Assembly (NCBI GenBank): GCA_001769975.1
Contig: MEPW01000057.1
Coordinates: 1-32,746 of the forward strand
DNA length: 32,746 nt
Source: Bdellovibrionales bacterium RIFOXYA1_FULL_36_14
Lineage (GTDB): Bacteria; Bdellovibrionota; Bacteriovoracia; Bacteriovoracales; Bacteriovoracaceae
Reading direction: 5' to 3'
How positions within the stretch are numbered: position 1 is the first letter of the stretch; every line of letters begins with the position of its first letter. The position numbers were made by a program, and so were the translations under genes. The notes under the pieces were generated by a model. That model made no database searches. It saw only the letters and a program-made list of their open reading frames with translations, and had not been told where the DNA came from. Positions 1 to 6,742 of the stretch are shown in pieces.

Positions 1-1347
1 TATAGGGATAAAGCACAAAATAGTGGTTAAGACGGTTGCTAGAACTGGCAAAAAAACTTCCTTGGAACCAGTTAAAGTCGCAAGATATGTCTCCATACCT
101 TCTTCTTTGTGTCGATTAATGTTTTCGGCAATCACAATGGCATCATCCACCAGCATACCAAGCACCATAATGATGGTAATGAGAGTTATTTGATTAGTAG
201 TGATGTCGAAGAGGGGGAACAACATGTAGGCAGCCAGAATTGATATGGGGATACCAAAAGCTACCCATAAAGCAGTATATAAATTTAAAAAGATGAATAA
301 AGCTAAAAGGACTAGAACAAATCCCATTAGTGCATTGCTAGTGACAATATTGAGGAGACTTTTGGTGTAATGAGAGAAGTCTACTACTTTAACAATATCT
401 ATTCCTTGAGATTTATATGTTCTTTGGTACTTTTCGATGACGGTATCTATTTTCTTACTTAGATCGATGATATCGGTTGTACCTCGGCGTTTTATGAGGA
501 GGTTGATACTGGGTTTTCCGTTAGTCCTAATTTTGATATATTCCTTCTCGTATCCTTCTTCTACAGTGGCGATATCACTTACTTTGATATGCTTTCCTGA
601 AAAATTACTTCTAACAATTACATCGGAAACGGATAAGGGTGGATCAAACTCAGAAAAAGTAACAATCTTTTTTTCGTCTACAAAAGATTCCAGGGTACCG
701 CCAGATAGTTTTATGTTCCGTGAGCCGATCGCATTGAGTATTTCACCAAAAGAAATATATTTCTCGGTCATTTTTTCGTTGTCACATAGAATTTTTATTT
801 CTTTTTTCCGATATCCAATTTTTTGAACCACGCCAACATTTCCCAGTGCTTTGATATCAGACTCCATGTCTTTAGCAATTTTGCGAAGTATTCCTTCATC
901 AGCATTTAAACCAATGATAGCTACCTCCAGAACGGGAAAATCGGTGGATTTCATATCTTCGATAGTCGGACGGTGATCTACTTCTTTAGGCAAATTTGAA
1001 ACTCGATCAATCGCCGCTTTGATATCATTTTTAATTTGATCAGCATCACTAGCATCGGGATCAAGCTGGATAAATATGGCAGACATACCTTCAATAGAAA
1101 ACGAAGTGAGCTCTTCAATACCATCCACTCGCTCCAGCTCATCTTCAAGAAGATCGGTAACATTAATCTCGACATCTTCGGGTGAAGCACCTGGGTAAAA
1201 AGTTTTGATACTAAGAATGTTAAAATTAACGTTAGGGGAATCTTGCCTCGGTAAACTGACGATAGAAAAAGCTCCGGCCAAAATAATTAATATCATGGAT
1301 AGATGAGTTAACTTTTTATGTTTTAGAAAAAATTCTGTAATTTTCAT
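1..1347 (-). CDS. RND-family efflux transporter, N-terminal part (cut by window edge)
   Basis: The reading frame starts at an ATG at 1347 and stays open for 449 codons to base 1, so the C-terminal half lies outside the window. It encodes an inner-membrane proton-driven RND pump of the AcrB/HAE or HME type. The order is a short cytoplasmic start (MKITEFFLKHKK), TM1, a periplasmic porter region with the family-typical YPGASPEDVE stretch at about residues 50-60, then TM helices near 340-449. The VDDAIVIAEN motif is in the part corresponding to TM4 and carries the paired aspartates of the proton relay. It lies 61 bp downstream of dbpA on the same strand. Adaptor and outer-membrane partners are not visible. 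Substrate class (drug, metal or other) cannot be told from this half. Confidence 0.88.
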   Translation of the reverse strand, partial: MKITEFFLKHKKLTHLSMILIILAGAFSIVSLPRQDSPNVNFNILSIKTFYPGASPEDVEINVTDLLEDELERVDGIEELTSFSIEGMSAIFIQLDPDASDADQIKNDIKAAIDRVSNLPKEVDHRPTIEDMKSTDFPVLEVAIIGLNADEGILRKIAKDMESDIKALGNVGVVQKIGYRKKEIKILCDNEKMTEKYISFGEILNAIGSRNIKLSGGTLESFVDEKKIVTFSEFDPPLSVSDVIVRSNFSGKHIKVSDIATVEEGYEKEYIKIRTNGKPSINLLIKRRGTTDIIDLSKKIDTVIEKYQRTYKSQGIDIVKVVDFSHYTKSLLNIVTSNALMGFVLVLLALFIFLNLYTALWVAFGIPISILAAYMLFPLFDITTNQITLITIIMVLGMLVDDAIVIAENINRHKEEGMETYLATLTGSKEVFLPVLATVLTTILCFIPI

Positions 1348-1408
1348 ATAATTCCCCTACAGAGGGTATAACTTAACATAAATTTGATAAGTAGAAAAAT
1401 AGCTATAT

Positions 1409-2788
1409 TTAAGCCAAGCCAACTTTAAATTTACGATTTTTAATTTTTCCATTACGCAGTTTTTCAATTGCTTCTGAAATCAATTCTTTGTTGATGGCCA
1501 CAAAACTTACAATGTTTAATATAGAAATTTCTCCAACATCTTTAGGATCCATTTGGGCAACTCCAACTAACGCACCTAAAATATCACCCGGTCGCAGTTT
1601 ATCTTTCTTGCCACCACTTATATACATAGTTTTCATAGGGGGAACTAGGGTAAATGTATCATCAAGCACCAATTCATCTAGGTATTCAATTTTGCATGAT
1701 TTGCCCGTAAATTTTTCAATATTTTCTATAACAAATCGACCCTTATCCACAAACAGGCTGAAAGCTAGTCCGGTTTTGCCAGCACGGCCGGTACGACCAA
1801 TCCGGTGGACATACATTTCTGGATCGGTGGGTAAATCATAATTAATAACGGCTTCCAACTCTTGTATATCAAGCCCCCTGGCGGCAACATCTGTAGCAAC
1901 TAAAACGGATAAACTTCTGTTGGAGAATTTAATTAAAACACTGGTTCTTTCATTTTGATCCAGATCACCATTTATAGCAGCAGCACAAATTCCTTGTTTA
2001 TTTAAAAACTTGGCAACATTCTCTGTAAATTGTTTGGTTTTACAAAAAACGATGAGGCGTTGTGGTTTAAAATAATTAATTATTTTTAATAAGGCAGCAT
2101 CCTTATCCTTGTGGGATTTAACTTCATAAAATGTCTGATCAATAATTTTTAATTTATGTTCGGTATCAATTTTAACTTCTATAGCGTTGGTTTGAATGTT
2201 TTTACTGAGATCAAGAATTTTGTCCGGAAATGTAGCTGAAAATAACATAGTTTGTCTTTTAGGGGGTAAATAGGCAACAATTTCTAAAATATCACTTTGA
2301 AATCCCATATCCAGTAATCGATCAGCCTCGTCTAGAATAAACGATTTAATGCTTTGTAATTTAATGAAATCTTTTTTTAGTAATTTTAAAATTCTCCCCG
2401 GAGTTCCGACAATTATGTGGGCCCCATATTGTAGGGACTTCTCCTGATGAAGTTCACCAATCCCGCCACATAAGGCGAGGATTTTTACATCTTTTATTTT
2501 TCGGGCAAGTGACCTAATCTCTTTAGCGACTTGTTCGGCCAGTTCCCGAGTAGGGCAAATGATTAAAGATTGGGTAGTAAAACTGGAAATATTTATTGAA
2601 TTCAAGATGCTTAACCCAAAAACTGCCGTCTTGCCACTTCCAGTTTTTGCTTGAGCAATCACATCGTCACCATCTAGTGCCAGGGGCAAAGCATTGGCTT
2701 GAATAGGAGTCATGATTTCAAACTTGAGTTCATCTAAATTCTGTAGGAGTGCCTGCTTTAACTTCAGAACTTTAAATTTTTCATTCAT
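1409..2788 (-). CDS. dbpA: DEAD-box ATP-dependent RNA helicase, DbpA type
   Basis: This 459-residue protein is an ATP-dependent RNA helicase. All family motifs are visible: Q-motif region ending at Q30, Walker A AKTGSGKT 47-54, PTREL 79-83, DEAD 153-156, SAT 184-186, ARGLD near 303-307 and HRIGRTGRAG 328-337. The C-terminal segment, about 385-459 (LRPGDILGALVG onwards, ending in KIKNRKFKVGLA), matches the DbpA-type RRM. In known DbpA proteins that domain binds hairpin 92 of 23S rRNA during large-subunit assembly. Length is close to E. coli DbpA. The ATG at 2788 lacks a strong ribosome-binding site, but the Q-motif spacing supports it. The family is clear; the rRNA role is by homology. Confidence 0.9.
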   Translation of the reverse strand: MNEKFKVLKLKQALLQNLDELKFEIMTPIQANALPLALDGDDVIAQAKTGSGKTAVFGLSILNSINISSFTTQSLIICPTRELAEQVAKEIRSLARKIKDVKILALCGGIGELHQEKSLQYGAHIIVGTPGRILKLLKKDFIKLQSIKSFILDEADRLLDMGFQSDILEIVAYLPPKRQTMLFSATFPDKILDLSKNIQTNAIEVKIDTEHKLKIIDQTFYEVKSHKDKDAALLKIINYFKPQRLIVFCKTKQFTENVAKFLNKQGICAAAINGDLDQNERTSVLIKFSNRSLSVLVATDVAARGLDIQELEAVINYDLPTDPEMYVHRIGRTGRAGKTGLAFSLFVDKGRFVIENIEKFTGKSCKIEYLDELVLDDTFTLVPPMKTMYISGGKKDKLRPGDILGALVGVAQMDPKDVGEISILNIVSFVAINKELISEAIEKLRNGKIKNRKFKVGLA

Positions 2789-2903
2789 GTTACTTTCAGT
2801 GTTTTTATTTTTAAAAACTTTCTTTTAGGTTTTAAGCTTGCTTCAAGAGCTAAAGGATCTTTACCTGAGGAAGAGCGTTTAGTCTATTTTATTGACTACT
2901 ATG

Positions 2904-2934
2904 AAAATATCACCTTATTTGATCCAAATAGGTG
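2904..2934 (-). terminator. Weak hairpin at the 3' end of the PHP hydrolase gene
   Basis: Read on the minus strand, CACCTATTTG (2934-2925) pairs with CAAATAAGGTG (2921-2911) around a 3-base loop. There is one bulged A, and the TAA stop codon lies within the stem. A modest T-rich run (ATATTTT) follows. It may be a weak intrinsic terminator between the PHP gene and dbpA. Confidence 0.4.
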
Positions 2935-4390
2935 AACTCATTAAGTAATTCCCGTCTGCTTGCTTAGCGATTACATGATAGTATTCACCTTCCCGGGTTT
3001 CGAGGGTTAAGGTTTCCCGGTTGCTGGTTGGAGTTATGGTTTCAATGATGTCACCATTTTTATACAAATTAATTTCCGTAAATATTTCTTGATCCGTATC
3101 CATGACTACGATTTCGATATTTTTAGTACCAGGTTGTAATCTGGAACCCATTTGAGCCCCATTCATTTTAAAACTGAGTGAAGCATTTTTATCTTCGGTG
3201 ACAAAGGTTCTTCTTTCTTGATAAGCGTTGATTATCCCTTTCCGTGTTAGACTTTCGGCCCATACTCCAACTCGAAAATCATTTAATATTCCCCATGAGC
3301 GGTTATGGTTATCTTGCCCCCCTACAGCTCCTATCATCCAACCGTTTAAATTGGCAGTATCAAAGAAATTTCTATCACCATTATAACCGGTGTTGTAATA
3401 ATATTTTCTAAGTCCACTTCTGCCATTAAAAACCTCGATTCCGACCATAAATTTGATGGCGGGTGGATAAACTCTCAATTGATTAAATTCCAATTTATTT
3501 CCCCAGCCTAAAAACTCAGTTCTTCCCGGATGGTTATATCTTGCAAAAACATCTTCACCTTGGCGACCTAACCATCTATATAAACTGCGAACGGTTGGTT
3601 TGGTTATGCAATTGATTAAATGTTTTGAATTGAGGACATTAATATGGCCATAAATTGGCGAACTCCATTCAAAACCACGGATAGCCACAAACTCTCCAGA
3701 TTTATTAAATTGGTCAGCGATACTTTTACTTTTTTTCCACTTATTACTCCAAGGCCATATAGAGATTGATATGTCGTGATCGGTGACTGCTAGAAAATCA
3801 AGTTGGGCCTGGTCTCGGCCAACGGTATAGGCATCTTCAGGAGTTCCTTCTCCGTCAGAAAAGCCAGTGTGAGCATGCATATAACCATAATAAAGATTAA
3901 AGTCAGCGGTATGAGCAGCGTAATCTAGTTGGTATTTTTTAATATAATCTTCACTGTATTTTTCTTCTGCTTCATCAAGATTTTGGTCAAGTGGTAAGTA
4001 GGGGATGAAGCCGCTTTTTTGGCAAAAATCAAAATCTTCAGTGAGATGAATTTCTTTTTTTAAAATAGTTTTAGTCAAATGATCAGTGTCATATTTTTGG
4101 GCAAGCAATATCGAGATTAAATCTGATCTTTTAATTGTCACTAAATTAAGTTGATCGCTGGATTCATCCAAAAGCGATAAAGCGTTAATCAATTCTTCTT
4201 CAGTGGGGTTTTGTTCAAAAATATTCTGATATGCGGCGATGATAAAATCGGTGTTAGTGTTATTGCAAGTTAACCTGTCAGGATGATCTATATTTTTAAT
4301 AAAATTTTTAAAAATTTGGTTGATGGAGCTGGAGGCGTAAAGAGGGGCCTGCAACAGGCAGATGATTATTAATAAGAGTTTAAGAAACAT
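2915..4390 (-). CDS. Exported PHP-domain metallohydrolase (CehA/McbA-like)
   Basis: I start this 491-residue protein at the ATG at 4390. It has a strong AGGAGG site 6-7 bases upstream and begins a clean signal peptide (MFLKLLLIIICLLQAPLYAS, cleavage near 20). A longer frame from 4447 would run through the candidate promoter. Residues 48-100 look like the short helical module found ahead of some secreted enzymes (FxxAAYQNIF..NPTEEEL). The PHP catalytic fold covers about 165-365, with metal-ligand candidates H172 and H174 (HAHTGFSDG), D204-H205 (TDHD), E241, H249, H287, E319 and D360/H362 (QDNH). Residues about 400-491 form a beta-rich C-terminal domain. PHP enzymes are metal-dependent phosphoesterases or other hydrolases. 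The export signal points to a periplasmic or extracellular substrate, which is unknown. Confidence 0.85.
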   Translation of the reverse strand: MFLKLLLIIICLLQAPLYASSSINQIFKNFIKNIDHPDRLTCNNTNTDFIIAAYQNIFEQNPTEEELINALSLLDESSDQLNLVTIKRSDLISILLAQKYDTDHLTKTILKKEIHLTEDFDFCQKSGFIPYLPLDQNLDEAEEKYSEDYIKKYQLDYAAHTADFNLYYGYMHAHTGFSDGEGTPEDAYTVGRDQAQLDFLAVTDHDISISIWPWSNKWKKSKSIADQFNKSGEFVAIRGFEWSSPIYGHINVLNSKHLINCITKPTVRSLYRWLGRQGEDVFARYNHPGRTEFLGWGNKLEFNQLRVYPPAIKFMVGIEVFNGRSGLRKYYYNTGYNGDRNFFDTANLNGWMIGAVGGQDNHNRSWGILNDFRVGVWAESLTRKGIINAYQERRTFVTEDKNASLSFKMNGAQMGSRLQPGTKNIEIVVMDTDQEIFTEINLYKNGDIIETITPTSNRETLTLETREGEYYHVIAKQADGNYLMSSPIWIK

Positions 4391-4419
4391 AAGAAATCCT
4401 CCTGATTTAAGATAACTAC

Positions 4420-4447
4420 ATATTAAAGGATAATATAAAAATCGCAA
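4420..4447 (-). promoter_or_regulatory. Vegetative-type promoter candidate for the PHP hydrolase gene
   Basis: On the minus strand a -35-like TTGCGA (4447-4442) and a -10-like TAATAT (4425-4420) are separated by 16 bases. Transcription would start about 20-25 bases before the ATG at 4390 and include its AGGAGG site. It overlaps the upstream candidate start at 4447, which argues for the shorter protein. Assigned by eye only. Confidence 0.42.
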
Positions 4448-4548
4448 TTGATTTAAGTTTACTAAACTGATTGTTTTAATCTGGAGACTTTAAAATGCTT
4501 ATATCAAAATAACAGACCATCTCGGTTTAATAGTTTATGGCAAAACCA

Positions 4549-4576
4549 TAGACGTTATTAAAACTTATGTTACAAT
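4549..4576 (+). promoter_or_regulatory. Candidate promoter giving a leaderless mRNA
   Basis: TAGACG (4549-4554) and TACAAT (4571-4576) are spaced by 16 bases. The -10 element ends 6 bases before the ATG at 4583, so transcription would start at or next to the start codon. The -35 match is only partial. Confidence 0.35.
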
Positions 4577-4582
4577 TAATTT

Positions 4583-4807
4583 ATGTTGGAAATTATTCTT
4601 TTTATATTTAGATATATTCCTTTTTGGACCATACCTATTATGATCATAGCTTTGGAATTTACATATATTTACTGGCTTAAAAGTTACACGCGGGTGTCTT
4701 ATTTTTTTGGTTCCATCTCCTTTGTCTGTTTATTATTTATAATTTATTATTTTCTTGCTGGTTCCCCTGACCGTTCGTCAAGTATTATTGCTAACCTATT
4801 GACATAA
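4583..4807 (+). CDS. Small two-helix membrane protein, unknown
   Basis: This is a 74-residue open frame, divergent from the PHP hydrolase. Two hydrophobic segments (about 5-30 and 40-60) flank a short loop with Lys, Arg and aromatic residues, followed by a polar tail (SPDRSSSIIANLLT). The product would be an inner-membrane hairpin. I recognise no family. There is no Shine-Dalgarno sequence. Instead TACAAT (4571-4576) sits 6 bases before the ATG with TAGACG (4549-4554) 16 bases further up, as expected for a leaderless transcript. Hydrophobic composition and position between divergent genes make it plausible, but a chance frame in AT-rich DNA is possible. Confidence 0.5.
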   Translation: MLEIILFIFRYIPFWTIPIMIIALEFTYIYWLKSYTRVSYFFGSISFVCLLFIIYYFLAGSPDRSSSIIANLLT

Positions 4808-4842
4808 AAGCATTTTTTGCGATGCGGGAAAACTTATCCCCA

Positions 4843-4862
4843 GGTGTCTATAAATTGACACC
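4843..4862 (+). promoter_or_regulatory. Palindrome overlapping the regulator promoter (operator candidate)
   Basis: GGTGTC (4843-4848) and GACACC (4857-4862) form a perfect inverted repeat with an 8-base AT-rich spacer. The right arm shares bases with the TTGACA -35 element at 4855-4860, a classic position for a repressor or autoregulatory site. No U-tract follows, so a terminator is unlikely. Confidence 0.45.
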
Positions 4863-4883
4863 AACCAGGTTTTTCGTTAGCAT
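4855..4883 (+). promoter_or_regulatory. Vegetative-type promoter of the response regulator gene
   Basis: A perfect TTGACA (4855-4860) is followed after 17 bases by TAGCAT (4878-4883), a four-of-six match to TATAAT. The predicted transcript starts near 4890 and has a leader of about 50 bases before the GTG at 4942. It looks like housekeeping-sigma transcription, not a -24/-12 promoter. Confidence 0.55.
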
Positions 4884-4941
4884 TTTAATAATAGGAGTTG
4901 GACTTAAAAAGTCTGATATCTAATCAAGTGGGGACAAATAC

Positions 4942-6495
4942 GTGAGTGATTTTGATTTTTTACATAATTCTTTTAATCAAAAATTTGAATTGAATAATAA
5001 CAGCAATGAATTATCTCCCCTAGAAGTAGTGTTGGTGGAAGATGATCAAGTCTTGGGCAAAGCCATTAAAAAATTCCTGGAAAAAAAAATTGGAGTCAAT
5101 GTCCATTATTTTTTAAACCCCAAAGACTGTTTAAAAGAAATCAATTTTAAAGTCATAGATGATAATAACGCCCAAAAAAGATTTTGCTTGATTACGGATA
5201 TTACCTTTGATGAAGGCGGTATAGATGGGCTTTTGTTAATTGATCTTTTAAGAGAGAGGGAATGCATTTTTGAATCTATTGCTATGACTGGTTTTTCCAG
5301 CGTAGAAACCGCGGTCATGGCCAGTAAAAAAAATGTTTTTAAATATTTAACCAAACCATTTGAGCTAGATGTTCTTTGTAGTTTAGTGGTAAAGATTTTC
5401 ACTTCAAGGTTTAAGGTAAAGGAAGAACAATTTCCCTTAACTACCAGCGATAATGATACTCGTGTAAAGGAAAGTTCTTATGTTTTTCTGGACAAATTTA
5501 AGATCGAATCTCCCAAAAAAGAGGATATCTTTTGTGAAATGATTGGCCGATCATCCAAAATGAAGGAAATTTTTGGGAAAATTATAAAGGTAGCTTCCTC
5601 TAATTCAACGATATTAATTGCAGGTGACTCAGGGACTGGAAAGGAATTGGTTGCTAATGCGATTCATATGCATTCGGATCGGGCAAATTATAATATGGTT
5701 TCTGTTAATTGCGGAGCTATTCCTAGCGAACTCTTGGAGAGCGAATTGTTTGGGCATGTCAAAGGTGCCTTTACTGGGGCGATATCAGATCGCAAGGGAC
5801 GTTTTGAATTGGCCAATCGGGGAACAATTTTTTTAGACGAGATCGGTGATATGCCTCTGCTTTTGCAAGTCAAGCTTTTGCGAGTATTACAAACTAAAAG
5901 CTTTGAAGCTGTCGGGGGAAACAAGGTTATTAAAACCGATACCAGAATCATTACAGCTACCCATCGCAATCTAGAAAAATCAGTGGCAGAAGGGAATTTT
6001 CGTGAGGATTTATTTTATCGATTGAATGTAATTCCGATAAAGATACCGCCTCTTAGGGACCGGAAAGAGGATATCCCTCTGCTTATTTCATATTTTTTAT
6101 CTAAATTTGTAAGTGCTGACGGAAGAAATAATATTGAATTTAACGATCAGGCATTAGAACTCTTGCTGTCTTATTCCTGGCCTGGAAATGTGAGAGAGTT
6201 GGAAAATCTCATAGAGAGGCTAGTAATTCTTAGAGGCGGAAGTGTCATTAGAGCGGAAGATTTACCTGCAAAAATATTTGAAACAGCTCCTTTTTATAAT
6301 CAAGTTCAAAGTACTATCAACTTACCCGAAGAAGGTCTTGATCTTAGAAAGACCCTCTCCGATTTAGAAGATACTTTAATTATTCAAGCGTTAAGTCGGA
6401 CGGGAGGTAATAAAAATCAAGCCTCCAAGTTACTACAACTCAATCGAACGACTCTTATAGAAAAAATGAAAAAGAAAAACCTCCTTTTTGTTTAG
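4942..6495 (+). CDS. NtrC-family sigma-54-dependent response regulator
   Basis: This 517-residue, three-domain activator begins at a GTG. The receiver domain spans about 28-155, with acidic pocket E33/D34/D35, phosphoacceptor D86, T116 and K138. The 86-116-138 spacing equals that of CheY, while the stretch before D86 is about 8 residues longer than usual. The AAA+ domain spans about 200-430: Walker A GDSGTGK 228-234, intact GAFTGA 275-280, Walker B TIFLDE 295-300, and FREDLFYR 353-360 with the arginine fingers. A Fis-type helix-turn-helix occupies about 475-515. It should be phosphorylated by a histidine kinase and open sigma-54 promoters. No kinase gene is next to it. Its position ahead of the flagellar operon suggests a FlrC/FlgR-like role (inference). 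Confidence 0.93.
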   Translation: MSDFDFLHNSFNQKFELNNNSNELSPLEVVLVEDDQVLGKAIKKFLEKKIGVNVHYFLNPKDCLKEINFKVIDDNNAQKRFCLITDITFDEGGIDGLLLIDLLRERECIFESIAMTGFSSVETAVMASKKNVFKYLTKPFELDVLCSLVVKIFTSRFKVKEEQFPLTTSDNDTRVKESSYVFLDKFKIESPKKEDIFCEMIGRSSKMKEIFGKIIKVASSNSTILIAGDSGTGKELVANAIHMHSDRANYNMVSVNCGAIPSELLESELFGHVKGAFTGAISDRKGRFELANRGTIFLDEIGDMPLLLQVKLLRVLQTKSFEAVGGNKVIKTDTRIITATHRNLEKSVAEGNFREDLFYRLNVIPIKIPPLRDRKEDIPLLISYFLSKFVSADGRNNIEFNDQALELLLSYSWPGNVRELENLIERLVILRGGSVIRAEDLPAKIFETAPFYNQVQSTINLPEEGLDLRKTLSDLEDTLIIQALSRTGGNKNQASKLLQLNRTTLIEKMKKKNLLFV

Positions 6496-6583
6496 TGTTA
6501 TTAGGGGAAATTTTCAGGGCCATTTTGGGACTTCTTGTGGGTGTCTTTTTTAGTCAGATATTTTTTACTTTTGATAATCTATT

Positions 6584-6604
6584 GAAAATCAATTGATGAT
6601 TTTC
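6584..6604 (+). promoter_or_regulatory. Hairpin 1 in the leader of the TPR gene
   Basis: GAAAATCA (6584-6591) and TGATTTTC (6597-6604) form a perfect 8-bp stem with a 5-base loop, extendable by one U-G and one U-A pair. No T-run follows directly. It lies 20 bases before a second hairpin, in the 247-base interval between the response regulator and the TPR gene. Confidence 0.45.
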
Positions 6605-6623
6605 GAATGTCAAAATATTGAGG

Positions 6624-6657
6624 GGAAAATTTGTCCCATGAGAAAAATTTTCCTTTT
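6624..6657 (+). terminator. Hairpin 2 with short T-run (terminator or attenuator candidate)
   Basis: GGAAAATTT (6624-6632) pairs with AAATTTTCC (6645-6653) around a 12-base loop and is followed at once by TTTT (6654-6657). The stem is AT-rich, so it would be a weak terminator. It may separate the regulator from the TPR/flagellar genes or act as an attenuator. The rest of 6496-6742 holds nothing else I can assign. Confidence 0.42.
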
Positions 6658-6742
6658 AAAAAATTTGAAATGGTGTAAAATAGATTTATGTCGAAGGTCC
6701 AGGAAGGCCCATTTGACGTCACAACTAGAAACAGGATGTTTC

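Noticed and set aside
437-826. A 129-codon plus-strand frame opposite the RND transporter
   Set aside because: The minus-strand frame encodes clear RND motifs through the whole stretch, so this is a shadow frame.
4456-4468. Short palindrome AGTTTACTAAACT between the divergent PHP and small membrane protein genes
   Set aside because: Only 13 bases and AT-rich; such palindromes are expected by chance, and it does not overlap a convincing promoter element.
6520-6545. TGGGACTTCTTGTGG, a possible sigma-54 (-24/-12) promoter before the TPR gene
   Set aside because: The -12 element should be TTGC after five bases; here only part of it matches and the invariant GC is absent.
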